NCBI GenBank assembly: GCA_016926875.1
Contig: JAFGNU010000027.1
Span: forward strand, 1 to 35,606
DNA length: 35,606 nt
Direction: 5' to 3'
Source of the DNA: Anaerolineae bacterium
GTDB lineage: Bacteria; Chloroflexota; Anaerolineae; Aggregatilineales; Aggregatilineaceae
The notes beneath the pieces were generated by a model, which was given only the letters and a program-made list of their open reading frames with translations, was not told where the DNA came from and ran no database searches. Shown here piece after piece: positions 23,744-31,953 of the stretch (its first letter is position 1; each line of letters starts with the position of its first letter). The position numbers and the translations under genes were made by a program.

Positions 23744-24562
23744 TCACGGCAGGGACAGCAAGCCGCCGCCGTTGGAGGTATCGATCCGGCGGGGCATCAC
23801 AGCTCGCGCCACCTGCTCCTGGTTGTAGATCACCTCGACCGGCATATCGTATGACATGGACAGCGTTTCTTCGGTCAGCACGTCGGCAGGCGTTCCGCGT
23901 GCCACGATCTGCCCGGCTTTCATCACAGCGATCTGGTGCGCATATAACAGCGCGCTGTTAGGGTTGTGTGATGAGATCACAAACGCCACTTTTTGCTCGG
24001 CCAGTTGCGCTACCTTTTCTAGCACAAGGCGCTGGTTGCGCGGGTCCAGGTGCGCGGTGGGTTCATCAAGCAGCAGTACATCGGTTTGCTGCGCCAGCCC
24101 GCGCGCGATCAGGGTCAACCGCTGCTCACCGCCGCTCAACTCGGTATACGAGCGGCTGCGCTGAGAAATCAACCCGACGGCTTCAATCGCCTCATCCACG
24201 ATCTCGTGGTCCTCGCGGCCCGGCGTGCCGAACAGGCGCAGGTACGGCGTTCGCCCCATCAGCACCACATCGCGCACGGTATACGCAAAAATAGGTGTAT
24301 GCATCTGTGGCACAAGCCCGATCCGCTGCGCGCGCCGGTGTGATGGCAGCTTGTACACGCTTGACCCGTTCAGCCACACGTCTCCCTGCTGTGGCGCACG
24401 CAGCCCGCTCAGGACTTCGAGCAGGGTTGTTTTGCCACAGCCGTTGTGTCCCAGCAGGTACATGATCGTGTTGGTATCAACCGACAGGCTGACATTGCAT
24501 AGGACCGGCTGGTTCGGCTGGTAGCTGTAGCTGAGAGAGTTCGCGTTTAAGATTACCGCCAT
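23744..24562 (-). CDS. ABC importer ATPase, FecE/FepC/BtuD type
   Basis: A 272-residue ATPase with all motifs: Walker A GHNGCGKTT (about 38-46), Q-loop LVPQ, signature LSGGEQ, Walker B VLLLDEPTAHLD and switch His ISSHNPN. The common Ser or Ala before GKT is Cys here. Its start overlaps the permease end by 10 bases. It powers import through the FecCD-type permease. The substrate class could be ferric siderophore, haem, cobalamin or, as in MolBCA, molybdate/tungstate. Confidence 0.92.
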   Translation of the reverse strand: MAVILNANSLSYSYQPNQPVLCNVSLSVDTNTIMYLLGHNGCGKTTLLEVLSGLRAPQQGDVWLNGSSVYKLPSHRRAQRIGLVPQMHTPIFAYTVRDVVLMGRTPYLRLFGTPGREDHEIVDEAIEAVGLISQRSRSYTELSGGEQRLTLIARGLAQQTDVLLLDEPTAHLDPRNQRLVLEKVAQLAEQKVAFVISSHNPNSALLYAHQIAVMKAGQIVARGTPADVLTEETLSMSYDMPVEVIYNQEQVARAVMPRRIDTSNGGGLLSLP

Positions 24563-25623
24563 CCCGTTTTATTCACCCGCAGAATGAGCAACAACAGTGG
24601 AACGCCTACTATACCCGTAAACACGCCCAACGGCACCTCATTCGCCCACAGCGTGCGCGACAGTGTATCGATCGACAGCAAAAACACGGCTCCCAGCGCG
24701 ATTGAGGCGGGGATCAAGCGCTGGTGATCGGGGCCGATCAGCGTGCGCGCTGCGTGCGGGATCACCAATCCAACCCACCCGATCACACCGCCGACCGATA
24801 CGGCGAGGGCCGTCATCATCGTGCTAAAAATGATGACCAGCAGCTTGAGCCGCGTGGGGTTGAGGCCCAGCGCCGACGCTTCGCTGTCGCCCAGCGACAG
24901 CACATTCAGTCGCCAGCGCACGCCCCACATAAACACCAGCCCGGCTGATGTTACCACCAGCAGCGCGGGGATGTCCCTGGATGTGACGTCGTTCAGCCCG
25001 CCCATCAGCCAGTAGGTGATCGCCGGGAGCGTGTCGAGCGGATCGGCCAGGTACTTAAGCATCGACGTCAGCGAGCTAAAAAACGACCCGACCAGGATGC
25101 CTACCAGCGTCAGCACCAGCAACGGCGCGCTGTAGTATAACCGGCTGACAAAATAGGCGATCATGACCGCCAGCAGCCCGAAGATAAACGCCGAAATCTG
25201 CACGTACAGCATGTTAGCATTCAACAGCAGCAGCAGTGCCGCCCCAAACCCGGCCCCGGACGTTACGCCCAGGATATTCGAGTCAACCAGCGGGTTCCGA
25301 AAAATGCCCTGGAACGCTGCCCCGGTGACGGCCAGACTCGACCCGATCAGCATGGCGGCGACGATACGCGGCAGCCGGATGCGCGTTATCAGGTTATACA
25401 CAACGTCCGGCTGGAAGTTCGGATCGTGGCGCGAAAACACGTAATCGTACAGCGCCCGCACCACATCTTCGACTGAGATTGGGTAGCGTCCCACTCCCAG
25501 CGCATAGATCGCCAGTGGGATCGGCAGCAGCAGCACCAGGCGGTACAGCCAGGTCTGGCGCTGCTGCGCAGAACACCGCGTATAGAGCTTTACTCGACGG
25601 TTAAACGCACGAATCAACCGCAC
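24553..25623 (-). CDS. ABC importer permease, FecCD/BtuC family
   Basis: A 356-residue permease with about ten membrane helices. Family marks include RLPRIVAAMLIGSSLAVTGAAFQGIFRNPLVDSNILGVTSGAGFGAA in pattern (about 95-140), the cytoplasmic coupling region around GDSEASALGLNP, and GVIGWVGLVIPHAARTLIGPDHQRLIPASIALGA near the C-terminus. It overlaps both neighbours by 10 bases, so binding protein, permease and ATPase are co-translated. It would act as a homodimer in the inner membrane. Confidence 0.93.
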   Translation of the reverse strand: MRLIRAFNRRVKLYTRCSAQQRQTWLYRLVLLLPIPLAIYALGVGRYPISVEDVVRALYDYVFSRHDPNFQPDVVYNLITRIRLPRIVAAMLIGSSLAVTGAAFQGIFRNPLVDSNILGVTSGAGFGAALLLLLNANMLYVQISAFIFGLLAVMIAYFVSRLYYSAPLLVLTLVGILVGSFFSSLTSMLKYLADPLDTLPAITYWLMGGLNDVTSRDIPALLVVTSAGLVFMWGVRWRLNVLSLGDSEASALGLNPTRLKLLVIIFSTMMTALAVSVGGVIGWVGLVIPHAARTLIGPDHQRLIPASIALGAVFLLSIDTLSRTLWANEVPLGVFTGIVGVPLLLLILRVNKTGWR

Positions 25624-27026
25624 AAACCCTGCACTTCTTCTTCGGTGATCGCGTAATCCCAGAAAGTATTATAGAAGTAGGTCGCTTGCGCTTCGCAGCC
25701 CAGATCAACCTGCCCCGGATACAGTGTTTCGGCCATCCAGATAATGCCCAGAATTGAATCGGGCAGCGGCGTATCGATGGGCGCGACGAACTGCGGGAGC
25801 ATGTACACCTGCCCGTCCTGCACTGCTTTCACCACGGCCCATTCCTCGGATTCGGTGAACGCTTCTACGCTCGCACCGCCGTAGGTCGGCACAAGGATCA
25901 CGTCTGGCTCCCAGACCAGCACCTGTTCCAGGTTCACATCATTCCAGTAGCCGACCAGTTCCTTACTCACCGATTCGCCACCTGCTGCCTCGACCATGGA
26001 TGTCTGGTACATGTCACCGCTGGCCACACGCAGTGGTTCGGTCCCGGAGAAATACACGCGCGTCACCGCGTCAATACTGCCGGTTTGGTCAATAATCTGC
26101 TGGAGTGTGTGGTCATAGAACGCGTTGAACTGTTCGGCGCGATAGCCCGCGTTTGGCCCCAAGACCGATCCAAGCAGCGACACAGCCTCTTGCAGCGCTG
26201 CCGGAGTCTCGCCCTCAAAACGCAGAATGGGAATACCGAGTTCTTCCGCTGCATCCAGCCAATCGGTCCGCGCTGCCGCCAGGATCAGATCGGGTTCCAG
26301 CGCCGCTAACTCCTCGATATTGGTTTCGTACTGGCCGATGGTCGAAATAGCGGTCGAAAGTGTTTCATAATCCGGGTCTATCCGCTGGATCCGCTCAGCA
26401 ATATCCGGTTTTTTGGTCCCCAGGTAGGCGGCGCCTACCAACTGATCGCTGGCGCCGACGTTATACACATAATACGTAGACACGCCGTACGCACTCACGA
26501 TGCGCCGCACCGGCTGCGGTACGCTCACCGTCACCCCGCCCTGGTCTACCACCTCGACCGAATCCGGCAGTTCGCCCAGGTCAATCGCGATCTGCTGCCC
26601 GTCGGGCGATACCATAAACTGCAAAAAGTCGACCAGCGTCCCGGTTTTGGGCGCCACATAATCACCGCAGTCTTCGCTGGCGAGGTAGCGCGCTCCCAGT
26701 CCGGGCAGCAGCAGGTACACGCGGCTGATCGTGCCGCATTCAAATTCGATGGGCGGGTCCTCTTCGTAATTGTCGGTGATCAGAATGTCCGCCGCGGCTA
26801 TCTGAGACACCAGGTCGTTTCCTGTACCAAAGCGCAGATCAAATGACACGTCCCCTGCCGTGTCGGCAAAAGCCGCTGCCCATGCTTCGACCGGCGCCTG
26901 GGCCAACTCGACCGCCAGCACGACAATCACGTCACTGTCCTGGGCCCTGGTTGGACCGGTGACCAGCACCAGACTGGCAATTATCAGCAGTGTCAACGGG
27001 ATCATGAAATGCGCACGCTTGAACAT
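25614..27026 (-). CDS. ABC substrate-binding protein with a ModA-like segment before a FepB/BtuF-like domain
   Basis: A 470-residue exported protein. The signal peptide covers about 1-29 (FMIPLTLLIIASLVLVTGPTRAQ). Residues about 32-155 resemble a shortened type II binding protein: IVVLAVELAQAPVEAWAAAF, LRFGTGNDLVSQIAAADILITDN, and the C-terminal ModA-like LVDFLQFMVSPDGQQIAIDLG, but the roughly 100-residue middle of ModA is missing. From about 170 onward is a complete type III (FepB/BtuF/TroA) domain: PVRRIVSAYGVSTYYVYNVGASDQLVGA, NIEELAALEPDLILA, and the C-terminal helix region. Four Cys, two in the first part and two near the C-terminus (LGCEAQ, GLCG), could form disulfides. A perfect AGGAGG lies 9 bases before the ATG at 27026. 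No lipobox is evident. Confidence 0.85.
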   Translation of the reverse strand: MFKRAHFMIPLTLLIIASLVLVTGPTRAQDSDVIVVLAVELAQAPVEAWAAAFADTAGDVSFDLRFGTGNDLVSQIAAADILITDNYEEDPPIEFECGTISRVYLLLPGLGARYLASEDCGDYVAPKTGTLVDFLQFMVSPDGQQIAIDLGELPDSVEVVDQGGVTVSVPQPVRRIVSAYGVSTYYVYNVGASDQLVGAAYLGTKKPDIAERIQRIDPDYETLSTAISTIGQYETNIEELAALEPDLILAAARTDWLDAAEELGIPILRFEGETPAALQEAVSLLGSVLGPNAGYRAEQFNAFYDHTLQQIIDQTGSIDAVTRVYFSGTEPLRVASGDMYQTSMVEAAGGESVSKELVGYWNDVNLEQVLVWEPDVILVPTYGGASVEAFTESEEWAVVKAVQDGQVYMLPQFVAPIDTPLPDSILGIIWMAETLYPGQVDLGCEAQATYFYNTFWDYAITEEEVQGLCG

Positions 27027-27096
27027 TCGAGTTCCTCCTGAGTAATAAATAGATTGTTGTACCAACGCCGGGCTGACCGGTATACGCTGCCTGCGT

Positions 27097-28647
27097 TTAG
27101 CCGGAAGAAAAGCGGGGACTCACTTCCAGCCGGTAAACCACGAACTGATTCACTGAGTCCCGGTAAACGATGGATATGGCCATGCCGGTTCGCTGGAGTA
27201 TGTCCAACCAGGGGGCGGCATGTTGTGGAGACGGCGCCACAAAGTAGCATGGATGAGTCTGGTTTACCATATCGTGCGCGAGGGATTCAGACCATGCAGA
27301 GTATATCACAATGACATGCGGAGAGGAACCAAGATAGTAAACCAGTTCCCATCCCAACCAGTGATCGTACACGGTTTCGCCCGGCAGGGTCGCGTTCAGA
27401 AAATCGGCCAGTTGGTCGATGCCGGTATGGTTGCCCTGGTCCCCGCCGATGGCCGCACTGCCGTGCAGCGTTTTGTTCACAGGCGGAGCCATACCAATGA
27501 CGATCAGCGCCACGATCAGCGCCAGTGCCCCGCGCCTGGCGCCAAGCGCTCGCCAGATGCCCACCAGCGCCCGCGCGGCCAGCAGCAGGACAAACGGGGC
27601 CAGCGTATGCAGGTAGCGATCATACGTGTTGAACGCGACCAGCCATAACCAGCCCAGGAACGCCAGCCCAAATCCGGCGATTTGCCAGTCGATTGTTACC
27701 CTGCGTGACCGCTCGCGGAACACACCATGTGCCAGCCAACCCGATCCGGCAGCCAGCAGAGCGACGTTCAGCCACCCCGATCCGGCAAAAAAGCCCAGCC
27801 AGTGCGTCCAGGCTTCCAGGCGCGGCAGCACTTCGTCCGACCGGATCAGGCGTCCTGGGTTGTTGCGCGTGTAGCCCAGGCTGAGAAAGCTGTGCGGCGC
27901 GCGGGCCATATCCCACAGCACCACCAACCCGATCCCGGCGACCAGCGCCAGCCCAAACCAGGTCACCCGCTGCGCTATGTCGCGCCGGTGCCAGTCTGAG
28001 CGGGCGTTGCGCGTGATTCCTAGCGCCAGCACCAGCGGGACAAACAGCAGCCCGTTTGACTTGCTGGCAAACACCAGCGCCGAGGCTGCCCCGGCACCAC
28101 CCCACCGGTCACGAACCGCCAGCCACCCGGCCACCAGCACCCAGAACGTCGCCTGCACGTCGGTGAAAGTGGTGGCGGCAAACGCCAGGTCATAGGGTGA
28201 CAGCGCCCACAGCAGTACCGCCACCCCGGCTACAATACGATCCCCGTAAAGCTGGCGAGCCAGGCTGTACAACACGGCCAGGCTTAAGGTGCTGAACAAA
28301 ACATTGGGCAGGCGGGCGGCAAACTCGATGGCTCCCAGCAGCCGGAATGACAGCGCCGTCACGTAAAACGTCAGCGGCGGCTTGTCGAGGTCGGTATCGC
28401 GCAGCAGCACGTCACCCTGCTGGCTGATCAGGCGCGCCTGGGCGGCAAACAGCGCTTCGTCCGGGTGAAAGCGCACATCCAGTCCCAGCATACCCACCCG
28501 CAGCGCCAGCTCGATCAGAATCACAAGCGCCGGTAGCAAAACCGACGCCTGGTTATGTGTTCGATTGGTTGTGGACGGTGCGCCCGGCGTCAATTGGTGA
28601 AACGGTAGCGCACCAGGGTCCATAACGCGATGACGCCGTCCCGCCAT
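27097..28647 (-). CDS. GT39/ArnT-like membrane glycosyltransferase
   Basis: A 516-residue integral membrane protein with about ten or more hydrophobic helices. The first periplasmic loop has RFHPDEALFAAQARLI, with the acidic residue expected to be catalytic in PMT/ArnT-type enzymes, followed by DLDKPPLTFYVTAL. Such enzymes use polyprenyl-phosphate sugars as donors on the outer face of the membrane. The gene directly upstream is a polyprenyl-phosphate glycosyltransferase, which would make that donor. The start is uncertain: ATG at 28647, chosen for an AAGAAG-like Shine-Dalgarno, overlaps the upstream gene by 58 bases; GTG at 28671 and ATG at 28623 are alternatives. Confidence 0.83.
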   Translation of the reverse strand: MAGRRHRVMDPGALPFHQLTPGAPSTTNRTHNQASVLLPALVILIELALRVGMLGLDVRFHPDEALFAAQARLISQQGDVLLRDTDLDKPPLTFYVTALSFRLLGAIEFAARLPNVLFSTLSLAVLYSLARQLYGDRIVAGVAVLLWALSPYDLAFAATTFTDVQATFWVLVAGWLAVRDRWGGAGAASALVFASKSNGLLFVPLVLALGITRNARSDWHRRDIAQRVTWFGLALVAGIGLVVLWDMARAPHSFLSLGYTRNNPGRLIRSDEVLPRLEAWTHWLGFFAGSGWLNVALLAAGSGWLAHGVFRERSRRVTIDWQIAGFGLAFLGWLWLVAFNTYDRYLHTLAPFVLLLAARALVGIWRALGARRGALALIVALIVIGMAPPVNKTLHGSAAIGGDQGNHTGIDQLADFLNATLPGETVYDHWLGWELVYYLGSSPHVIVIYSAWSESLAHDMVNQTHPCYFVAPSPQHAAPWLDILQRTGMAISIVYRDSVNQFVVYRLEVSPRFSSG

Positions 28648-29279
28648 GAGATCTTCTTGCCTTCGTTCCACTCGCGCCCGTTATAGGAGATCGGCACCTC
28701 GTAGATGCGGTAGCCACGTTTGAGAATCTTGGCCGTGACTTCCGGCTCGAAGTCGAAGCGCCGCGAGCGAAGTGGAATGTCTTTCACCACCTCGGCCCTG
28801 AAGACCTTGTAGCAGGTTTCCATATCGCTCAGGATCGAGTTGTAGAGGATATTGGTGATCAGCGTCAGCGTCCGGTTGGCGACCATATTCCAAAAAAACA
28901 TGGCCTTACGCGGCCCGCCCAGGAAGCGTGAACCGTATACCACGCTGGTGATCCCCTCATTGATAGGCTTGAGCAGTGTTGGATAATCACGCGGATCGTA
29001 TTCGAGATCGGCATCCTGGATCAGCAGCACATCGCCCGCGGCCTTCTGAAAGCCGGTTCTTACAGCAGCGCCCTTGCCCTGGTTGCGCTCGTGCAGCACG
29101 ATTTTCAGATCATCCTGCGGATCGATCTGGGTCAGGATGTCGCGCGTGCCGTCGGTTGAACCGTCGTCAACCACGATGATCTCGTCGGCCAGCTCTACTG
29201 CGCGGACGCGGCGGATGATTTCCTCGATGGTGGTTTTTTCGTTATAGCATGGGATGATAACAGACAGCTTTTCATTCAA
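28590..29279 (-). CDS. Polyprenyl-phosphate glycosyltransferase (GT2, DPM1/Ppm-like)
   Basis: A 229-residue GT2 enzyme of the dolichol-phosphate-mannose-synthase type. Motifs: VIIPCYNEKTTIEEIIRRV, VVDDGSTDGTRDIL, NQGKGAAVRTGF, DADLEYDPRDYP (the metal-binding DxD-like site), the YGSRF segment, and DMETCYKVFRAE then FDFEPEVTAKILKRG and VPISYNGREWNEGKKI. No C-terminal membrane helices, so it is the soluble or peripheral form. It transfers a sugar from a nucleotide donor to polyprenyl phosphate at the inner face of the membrane. I chose the TTG at 29279: it starts immediately before the first strand and has GAGG 8 bases upstream; a longer frame would cross the promoter. Confidence 0.9.
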   Translation of the reverse strand: MNEKLSVIIPCYNEKTTIEEIIRRVRAVELADEIIVVDDGSTDGTRDILTQIDPQDDLKIVLHERNQGKGAAVRTGFQKAAGDVLLIQDADLEYDPRDYPTLLKPINEGITSVVYGSRFLGGPRKAMFFWNMVANRTLTLITNILYNSILSDMETCYKVFRAEVVKDIPLRSRRFDFEPEVTAKILKRGYRIYEVPISYNGREWNEGKKISWRDGVIALWTLVRYRFTN

Positions 29280-29318
29280 GACAGTTTCCTCACGCCTGCT
29301 GTGTCCGAGTGGCGGCGG

Positions 29319-29347
29319 ATTATAGCGAAGCCTGCTATCCCCGGCAA
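29319..29347 (-). promoter_or_regulatory. Promoter of the GT2-GT39 pair
   Basis: On the minus strand TTGCCG, a 17-base spacer and a consensus TATAAT. The transcript would start about 32 bases before the TTG start codon. The -35 box is identical to that of the PspA-like gene. Confidence 0.7.
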
Positions 29348-29387
29348 AAGCGCGCATGTGGGGGTGGGATAGGCCGCCCAGGGACGG

Positions 29388-29393
29388 TATACT
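29388..29393 (+). promoter_or_regulatory. Possible -10 box of recF
   Basis: TATACT lies 39 bases before the recF ATG in the short divergent gap. No convincing -35 hexamer is found 16-18 bases upstream. Confidence 0.35.
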
Positions 29394-29431
29394 TGGTATG
29401 GTGCAGCATTAGCACAAGCGATCACAGCCAG

Positions 29432-30652
29432 ATGCATATCGAGCATCTCTCTTTACACAACTTTCGCAACTACGCCCGGCTTGAGATGTCGCTGCCGACG
29501 GGCGCGATCTTGCTGTACGGGGCTAATGCCCAGGGCAAAACGAGCCTGCTGGAAGCAATCTACTATCTGGCGACGGCGCGCTCACCGTACACCACCTCTG
29601 ACCGGCAGTTGATCAACTGGAACGCCGACCAGGATTTGCTATCGTTTGCCCGGTTGGGAGCCGAAGTGGTCAACGCGAGCCGGACGCTCAACCGCGTTGA
29701 GATCACACTCACACAAGAGCAGAACGGGCCGAACGGCGAACGGCTGCGCAAAGATATTCGTGTCAACGGGGTGCCGCGCCGGGTAATGGACCTGATCGGG
29801 CAGATCAGCGTGGTGATGTTCCTGCCGCAAGACCTGGTGCTGATCGAGGGTTCACCGTCCGAGCGCCGCCGCTATATGAACGATACGCTGTGCCAGACAG
29901 ACGGCGATTACTGCCGCGCGTTGGGCACCTTCGAAAAGGCGCTTATCCAGCGAAACGCGCTGCTCAAGCGTATCGCGGAGAACGCCGCCGGTGCCTACGA
30001 GTTGGATTATTGGGACGCGCAGATTTCAGAAGCCGGGGCGGTGTTGATTGCCGGGCGGCAGCGCCTGCTCCGTGACCTGGAAACCAGGGCGCGCCGGGTC
30101 CACCGCGATCTGTCCGGCGACGAGGAAGACCTGGAACTATCGTACCGGCCCGGTTTCATGCCAACTGCCAACAACACCGGCCAGCTTTCGTTTGATGTGC
30201 CAGGGCTGGACCTCAACCGCCAGTTGGATGCGGCCGAGATCACCGCGCAGTTCCGCGACAGATTAAACGAGACGCAGGGGGAAGAGATCGCGCGCGGTAT
30301 GACATTGATCGGCCCGCAGCGTGACGAGCTGCGCCTGATGGTCAACGGGCGCGACCTGGGATTATACGGCTCGCGGGGACAGACGCGTACCGCCGTGATG
30401 GCGCTGAAGCTGGCCGAGTTGGAGTGGATGCGCGATACGATTGGCGAGTGGCCGATCCTGCTGCTGGACGAGGTGATCGCGGAGTTGGACGCCGCGCGCC
30501 GCGCCTACCTGCTGAACCGGATTGACGGCGCGAATCAGGTGCTGCTCACCACCACCGAGCCGGATATTTTTACATCCACGTTTTTAGACCGCGCCGTTCG
30601 CTGGCGCATTCACCAGGGACAGGTTATCCCCGATTCAGACGCCGAGGGCTGA
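29432..30652 (+). CDS. recF: RecF, DNA replication and repair ATPase
   Basis: A 406-residue SMC-like ATPase. The start MHIEHLSLHNFRNYARLEMSLP is diagnostic in pattern; Walker A is GANAQGKTS (about 30-38), the signature region is GSRGQTRTAVMALKLAELE, and Walker B is WPILLLDEVIAELDAARR. RecF works with RecO and RecR to load RecA at single-strand gaps. Length is slightly above the usual 360-375. The ATG at 29432 begins directly with the first strand; there is no good Shine-Dalgarno sequence. It converges on rsmG with only nine bases between stops. The usual dnaA-dnaN-gyrB neighbours are absent. Confidence 0.95.
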   Translation: MHIEHLSLHNFRNYARLEMSLPTGAILLYGANAQGKTSLLEAIYYLATARSPYTTSDRQLINWNADQDLLSFARLGAEVVNASRTLNRVEITLTQEQNGPNGERLRKDIRVNGVPRRVMDLIGQISVVMFLPQDLVLIEGSPSERRRYMNDTLCQTDGDYCRALGTFEKALIQRNALLKRIAENAAGAYELDYWDAQISEAGAVLIAGRQRLLRDLETRARRVHRDLSGDEEDLELSYRPGFMPTANNTGQLSFDVPGLDLNRQLDAAEITAQFRDRLNETQGEEIARGMTLIGPQRDELRLMVNGRDLGLYGSRGQTRTAVMALKLAELEWMRDTIGEWPILLLDEVIAELDAARRAYLLNRIDGANQVLLTTTEPDIFTSTFLDRAVRWRIHQGQVIPDSDAEG

Positions 30653-30661
30653 GCAGCCCGG

Positions 30662-31378
30662 CTACAGAGGGCGCTTGGTCGGCATACCGGGGCGGCGGGG
30701 ATACTGCGGGGGCGTGGCCGCTACTTTTTGGATCACAACCAGATTGTGCGTTTCCGGCACCTGTGGCAGCTCAACCGGGATCACTTTTTCCAGGTGCCCA
30801 CCCAGGATACGCAGGGCATTGTCTGCCTGCTGCACTTCGGCGGCAGCGGTTTCGCCCTTGAGCGCGATGCACCGCCCGCCCACTTTGCACAGCGGCAGCA
30901 TGTACTCGCTGAGCGTCGGCATCTGCGCGACGGCACGAGCCAACACCACGTCAAATCCTTCGCGGGAAGGGGCGCTCTGCCCGGCGTCTTCGGCGCGCGT
31001 ATTGAGAATACGCACGTTGCCCAGGTTCAGCCGCGTGACGAGGTGTTCCAGAAAAGTCGTTTTTTTGGTGGTGGCTTCCAGCAGCGTTAGCTCGATATAA
31101 GGCCGCACCAGCCTCAGCGGCAGCCCTGGGAATCCTGCCCCGGCTCCCACGTCGATCACGCGCTGGCCCGGCCCGATTGGTACTGCCAGCAGCACCGACA
31201 GCGAGTCTAGGAAATGCCGCATTTCGATTGCTTCGGGGTCAGTGATGGCCGTCAGGTTCGTGTGCTTGTTCCAGGCCAGGAGTTCGTCGGCGTAGATGCT
31301 GAAAGCCTGCTGTACATCGCGGTTGAGGTCCAATCCCAACAGCTCGCGGCTGTACTTTAGCAGTTGATCGACTTTCAT
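30662..31378 (-). CDS. rsmG: 16S rRNA m7G527 methyltransferase RsmG
   Basis: A 238-residue class I methyltransferase. Marks: WNKHTNLTAITDPEAIEMRHFLDSL in pattern (about 36-60), the SAM loop RVIDVGAGAGFPGLPLRLVRP, LLEATTKKTTFLEHLV, and DVVLARAVAQMPTLSEYMLPLCKVGG. It methylates G527 of 16S rRNA at N7. A tail of about 15 residues rich in Pro and Arg follows the core. I start at the ATG at 31378; a GTG 21 bases upstream is also possible. It is divergent from a small unknown gene. Confidence 0.95.
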   Translation of the reverse strand: MKVDQLLKYSRELLGLDLNRDVQQAFSIYADELLAWNKHTNLTAITDPEAIEMRHFLDSLSVLLAVPIGPGQRVIDVGAGAGFPGLPLRLVRPYIELTLLEATTKKTTFLEHLVTRLNLGNVRILNTRAEDAGQSAPSREGFDVVLARAVAQMPTLSEYMLPLCKVGGRCIALKGETAAAEVQQADNALRILGGHLEKVIPVELPQVPETHNLVVIQKVAATPPQYPRRPGMPTKRPL

Positions 31379-31476
31379 GATCTCGCTCAGTTTCTTCACA
31401 CTGTTGAATAACGACCTCGTGCCCGAAGCATCAAAACCACCGGCATGACCCGCCTGTACCGCGCTTGATGGTCAGC

Positions 31477-31482
31477 ATTATA
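31477..31482 (-). promoter_or_regulatory. -10 box upstream of rsmG
   Basis: A consensus TATAAT on the minus strand, about 98 bases before the rsmG ATG. The -35 position (GTTTGT at 17 bases) is poor. The promoter of the divergent gene overlaps this area. Confidence 0.4.
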
Positions 31483-31512
31483 GCAGGAAACATTTGGGAA
31501 CAAACAGCCCTT

Positions 31513-31541
31513 TTGGCGTGTGCGTGGTTTGGCGCTACTAT
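31513..31541 (+). promoter_or_regulatory. Promoter of the 87-residue unknown gene
   Basis: TTGGCG, a 17-base spacer and TACTAT, ending 31 bases before the ATG at 31573. Both hexamers match the consensus at four of six positions. Confidence 0.4.
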
Positions 31542-31572
31542 CGACTCAACTCACCATAGCAAAGGACACCTC

Positions 31573-31836
31573 ATGAAGCACACCGGAACCATTACCCGCA
31601 TTCAACGCAGCCGGGGCGGCGTGACGCTGATTATCGACACAGATTATGGCCCGCGCGGCATCGAACTGGACCGCGACTTGTGGAGCGCTATTCTAGAAGA
31701 CTTTGATGTGACCAGGGACGCCGAACTTGTCGGCTGGGGTATCGAGTACAATCCATCCAGCGGCGGCCTGACCCTGATCGCGCCCGACGATCCAGACCCG
31801 GAGGATAGCGAGGACGATTCGCCGGAGCGGACATAG
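31573..31836 (+). CDS. Unknown small acidic protein
   Basis: An 87-residue protein I do not recognise. The first about 70 residues alternate short hydrophobic strands and turns (GTITRIQRSRGGVTLIIDTDYG, then ELVGWGIEYNPSSGGLTLI), which suggests a small beta-rich fold. The last about 18 residues are almost all Asp, Glu, Pro and Ser. No membrane segment, signal peptide or Cys. The ATG has AAAGGA 8 bases upstream and a plausible promoter. Codon use resembles that of the neighbours, so it is probably a real gene; no function is proposed. Confidence 0.65.
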   Translation: MKHTGTITRIQRSRGGVTLIIDTDYGPRGIELDRDLWSAILEDFDVTRDAELVGWGIEYNPSSGGLTLIAPDDPDPEDSEDDSPERT

Positions 31837-31880
31837 CACACGTTGACTGGCCGTTGGGCGAGCGTGGGGCGTGTGACTGT

Positions 31881-31906
31881 TACAATGCGATCAAACACCC
31901 TACAAT
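31881..31906 (+). promoter_or_regulatory. Two TACAATG boxes before the penicillin-binding protein
   Basis: TACAATG occurs at 31881 and again at 31901, exactly 20 bases apart. Either could be a -10 box for the gene at 31954; neither has a good -35 hexamer. Confidence 0.35.
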
Positions 31907-31953
31907 GAAATACAGAAACGCCGCTTATAGGTCATGGATGCTGCGAGACTGCT

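Noticed and set aside
22957..23854. Long plus-strand frames opposite the EamA transporter
   Set aside because: Gln/Arg/His-rich and Ser/Thr-rich shadow frames of a clear membrane-protein gene; no start signals.
29432..31378. recF and rsmG together as a sign of the replication origin
   Set aside because: Both genes often lie near oriC, but dnaA, dnaN, gyrB, mnmG and parAB are absent and I see no cluster of TTATCCACA boxes; the single TTATCCCCG at the recF end is not enough.
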